Below, piece by piece: positions 60,658 through 64,000 of a stretch of 64,000 nucleotides of DNA. Made by a program: the position numbers and the translations under genes. Each line of letters starts with the position of its first letter. The first letter of the stretch is position 1. The DNA is from Phoenix dactylifera. Its lineage: Eukaryota > Streptophyta > Magnoliopsida > Arecales > Arecaceae. The notes under the pieces were generated by a model. It was not told the DNA's origin, searched no databases, and saw only the letters and a list, made by a program, of their open reading frames with translations. The stretch is taken from positions 8,845,194-8,909,193 of the forward strand of contig NC_052405.1 of the NCBI RefSeq assembly GCF_009389715.1, in the 5' to 3' direction.

Positions 60658-63600
60658 TCATTTCTTCAATCTGGTTGTTCCCTCCGCATTCAAATCCTGA
60701 AGGTTCAACAACAGCTCATCAGAATTCAAGAACACACGGTTAGCAGAATTTGCAATTGTCCGTGCCACCTCCCGTGCAGCTTCAATCTGTCTTAAAGCCA
60801 CAAATGCTGGATTGCTTGCAATTGCCTGTCCTATAAGCTCAGCACTCTTGGCCTCACCCTGATAACATGATAGGCAAGAAAACAATGAGTACAAGCAGAT
60901 GCATAGGGACAAGCCCACATATATGCTTCTGTTTAAGAGAATTTTATGCATGCATAGGTCAACATGCCATCTGATTGCCCAGATACAAGGAAAAAACAAA
61001 CAATCATAATATGCGCAAAAGAAAAGATTTCGAAATGCATGCCCATGAATGGTTTTTATGAAACATGAAATCAGTTTTCCCAGCTTCAAAAAGCTCAATC
61101 CTATATTGTCCTTTGAACATATGCCAACAGAATGCGAAAGAGGTTGCTGACCAGCCCAAGCATACCAGAGCAAATAGAAACTAATTCAAAATGGAAGGAA
61201 CCTTAGCCTGAGAAACTGGATGATAGAATATCTATCTCGGCTTATCTCAAGGACTGCATCACGGTAATGTGCATGGACACTTCAGTTTTAATACTCACAT
61301 GGTCAAAACATGTGCAAGGATCTTCTTCTAGTCAATGCATTGTCATTCGTAGACTGATCCTGATTGACAAATTGCCAAGTGCCCTAAGCGATATAGGTAC
61401 ATCTGATTTACAAGTAGTTCTTAACCATCAAAACCAGTTGGTGGCTGTTCCCAGTGCCACTACATATTCACTAGCTGCCACAGCCAGCAAGCAACTGCCA
61501 TGCAGGTCACTGATATTTTTTTACCAAGTCTTTCCTAGATCTTTCACAAATCAACAACTAAAATTTTGATTTTTTTTTTTAAAAAAAAAAATCAAGGACC
61601 ATGATCTGCAAAAAATCCAGACTGTTAAGGGTTCAGTCCATACGACATATTGGTTCAACGCAAGCACATAAAGAAGGCAGCAGATAGAGGCTCAATTTTA
61701 ACAATCACCATATACAAGGCATAGGCTACTGGCTACTATGAAAGTTACTGAAAGAAATACTTCAACATTATAAGACTTCATATAACCCAAGCTCACCTGT
61801 GCTCTAATAATAGCACTTCTCTTATCTTGCTCAGCCTTTTCCACAACGAACTTGGCCCGCTCAGCATCCTGTGCTGCCACCTGTTTAGCTTCAATTGCAC
61901 GAGTGAACTCCTTCCCAAAGCTCAAGGCTGTAATAGACACATCATCCAACACAATGTTGAAATTTGCAGCCCTCTCAGACAATATCTTCCGTATTTCCCT
62001 ACTTACAGCCTGCAGAATATGATTAACTTCTTCAATCAATTTTTCTATAAACTACATACTAATTTTTTTCTTATGTATAATTACATGATAGACCACAACA
62101 AATTACAGGGTACAAAAAATATTTTAAATGAGTTTGTTCCAGAGTACCTCTCTTTGTGTGATCAGCTGGCTGGCATTGTATCGCGCTACAACAGCTTTCA
62201 AAGTTTCATGAATAACTGATGGGAGAACCCTTTCATTGTAATTCTCTCCAAGAGTACGGTATATTGTAGGCAAACGGTCTGGAAATGGTCGAGTAAGAAC
62301 CCGAAGCCCAAGATTTACCTAAGCAAATATACAGGTTCCAGCAATCATAATACAGAGATACTCATAAGACTAAGGTAATTTGACTTTGCAAAAGCCTAAA
62401 AGATAAGTAGTTAAAGCACAGAGATATAGATATGACTAACTACTTGCCAAACAGCAACCTAAAGCATAAATTGATGAAATTGTCATTTAGTAATGATATT
62501 ATTCTTGATCAATCATGACATGTTGTTTGGTTGAATCACGCAAATGAAGTTAGCAGCAACTAAGACATGAAGTGGCCATGTTAAGGTTAACAATATTAAA
62601 GAAAAAAAATATAAGAATATAAATAAAAAGAGAAAGGGATCATATAATATGTTCAGCATTGAGATTAGGTCAAGTCAAATGGGAAATCTTCATCAACAAC
62701 AAGATATGTAAGATATTTTGGATGCCTTCTGTCATAAAAATTAATACAAGGGAGATCTTCATATATGTTGTTGCACCTCTTACTCTATCAAAAACCAATA
62801 TCAAGAAATTTCAGTGGCATATATAACAAAGGGAAATTATCTTGTCTTCATCTGTAATTCAATATCTGCAACAAATCAAATGTTTCAGACTTTAAAAGGA
62901 ATCAAACTAATCAAAGCTATTCCACAGGATAAAAACACTGCAAGCTTGGTCATTTTCAAGAAAAAACTGTAACATTTGTCTAATCAATTTTAACTAGAAC
63001 ACAGTTGGTAATGATCAAGAAAGCAGTGCTTGGGAGTAAGATGTGATGGTTGGGAGTTGGAAGATTGTCACACTGTAGGCATTCTAGGAAAACAAAACCT
63101 TCTGTCAGCTGTCAAATCTCAATGAAACATAGTAGCTCACCAAACGATACACCAGTCACCAGTAAATACCACAGGATTCCCCATCAGAATAGACCTGGAT
63201 ATGGATCAATATAAAACAGTCACAAATCACCAAATCTCTCATCTGAAAGGGGGACTTGTAAGGAGCTTTAATCTCCATGGCACAGCTCCTATCCAGTTCA
63301 TCAAGCCCCAGATCGGAATGAGCAATGCCAAAGTTAAGCTTAAGAAAGGCACTAAAAGATGACACTAAGGCAAACCACAATGCAGCATTAAAAATATCAC
63401 CACTCACACCCAAAATTGTTCAACATTTGTGTGTACGTTGAATAGTTCAAAGTAGTTAGATTTCAAACACATCTCTAATTTAAATTTCCAATAAATTGCT
63501 CTAAATCCCATATAAGCAAAATAATCATCAAGCAATAAAGATTCCTTCCATCATTTCTGAAAGTAAGTTTGATGTTACTTCCAAGAATGCTAAGTTAGGG

Positions 63601-63957
63601 CCATTGATTATATAGAACACGGAGTCAAATTAGCAAGCTAACACATGTAGATAACTTGCAGTACAATCATTTGTGCATCTAAATGGTTGAAGCATCAATT
63701 AACACACCACCTCCCCCCCAACCAAAAAAAAAGGGTCAAAATACAGTAGTTAAACATTAGTAGGAACTATATGCCAATAAAATGTACATTACAAAAAGTT
63801 GTGATTAAAGATCAATTTTATTGGTGAAAAGGAATGATACCATTTGCAGATCGTAACTACCAGAAGTGCTCTCTACAAGATGAGGACGGGCACGAACATC
63901 ATATATGATAGGTCTCTCAAACCAGGGAATGATCAAATGTGTCCCTTCTGGATAAAC
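60658..63957 (-). CDS. PHB2: type II prohibitin (PHB1/2/6-like), N-terminal exon(s) off the window
   Basis: Prohibitins form large ring complexes in the mitochondrial inner membrane with a second (type I) subunit and support respiratory complexes and cristae. Four exons are present: 63957-63841, 62318-62148, 62009-61797 and 60858-60658, all phase 0, giving 233 residues of about 285. Visible in order: [90 protein letters not shown], then the coiled-coil region [20 protein letters not shown] and [20 protein letters not shown], and the end [43 protein letters not shown] and the LLLNLQD ending place it in type II. The exon with the membrane anchor and NVEGGHRAI-type start should lie beyond 64000. 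Confidence 0.96.
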
Positions 63958-64000
63958 CTGCATATAAGCTCCAATTAGACACCATAACAAATAAGCATCA

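Noticed and set aside
1-64000. CRISPR arrays, operons, prophage or other prokaryotic systems
   Set aside because: The DNA is plant nuclear with spliced genes, and no regularly spaced repeat array of that type was seen.

Overview
This is plant nuclear DNA. The protein genes are spliced (GT-AG and one GC-AG intron), introns are long and AT-rich, and the spacers carry transposon debris, simple repeats and a plastid-DNA insertion. Gene content and look fit a non-grass monocot such as a palm, but that is an impression: no single marker in the window fixes the species.

Layout. (1) 953-15101, minus strand: 13 exons of TIC40, the co-chaperone of the chloroplast inner-envelope import machinery. Its final exon lies beyond the left edge. 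Its introns hold a GC-rich inserted element, a GGTAC-rich element, microsatellites and several small tandem duplications. (2) 15.1-27.8 kb: a gene-poor spacer with a LINE RNase H relic, a complete non-autonomous hAT element with an 8-bp target duplication, a CACTA-type MITE and two decayed LTR-like stretches. (3) 27827-32765, plus strand: a complete two-exon BAM3-type leucine-rich-repeat receptor kinase. (4) 32.8-43.5 kb: spacer with three tandem copies of a unit carrying a primer-binding-site-like motif, a frameshifted Ty1-copia reverse transcriptase relic, a nuclear copy of a piece of plastid ycf1, and an intact tRNA-Thr(AGU) gene. (5) 43521-44508, plus strand: a small two-exon gene for a single-pass membrane protein of an uncharacterised plant family. 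(6) 46276-56689, minus strand: a complete eight-exon GTE-type bromodomain/NET transcription factor with a Harbinger-type MITE in one intron. (7) 56.7-60.6 kb: low-complexity GA/CT-rich spacer. (8) 60658-63957, minus strand: the last four exons of a type II prohibitin, with its N-terminal exon(s) beyond the right edge.

The genes are unrelated housekeeping and signalling genes and do not form a pathway or cluster: plastid import, CLE-peptide-type signalling, chromatin reading, mitochondrial inner-membrane scaffolding and a tRNA. I found no new multi-gene system. The best material for a second look is the mobile-element content, above all the 1.2-kb hAT-type element with GC-rich, internally duplicated cargo, and the organelle-to-nucleus insertion.
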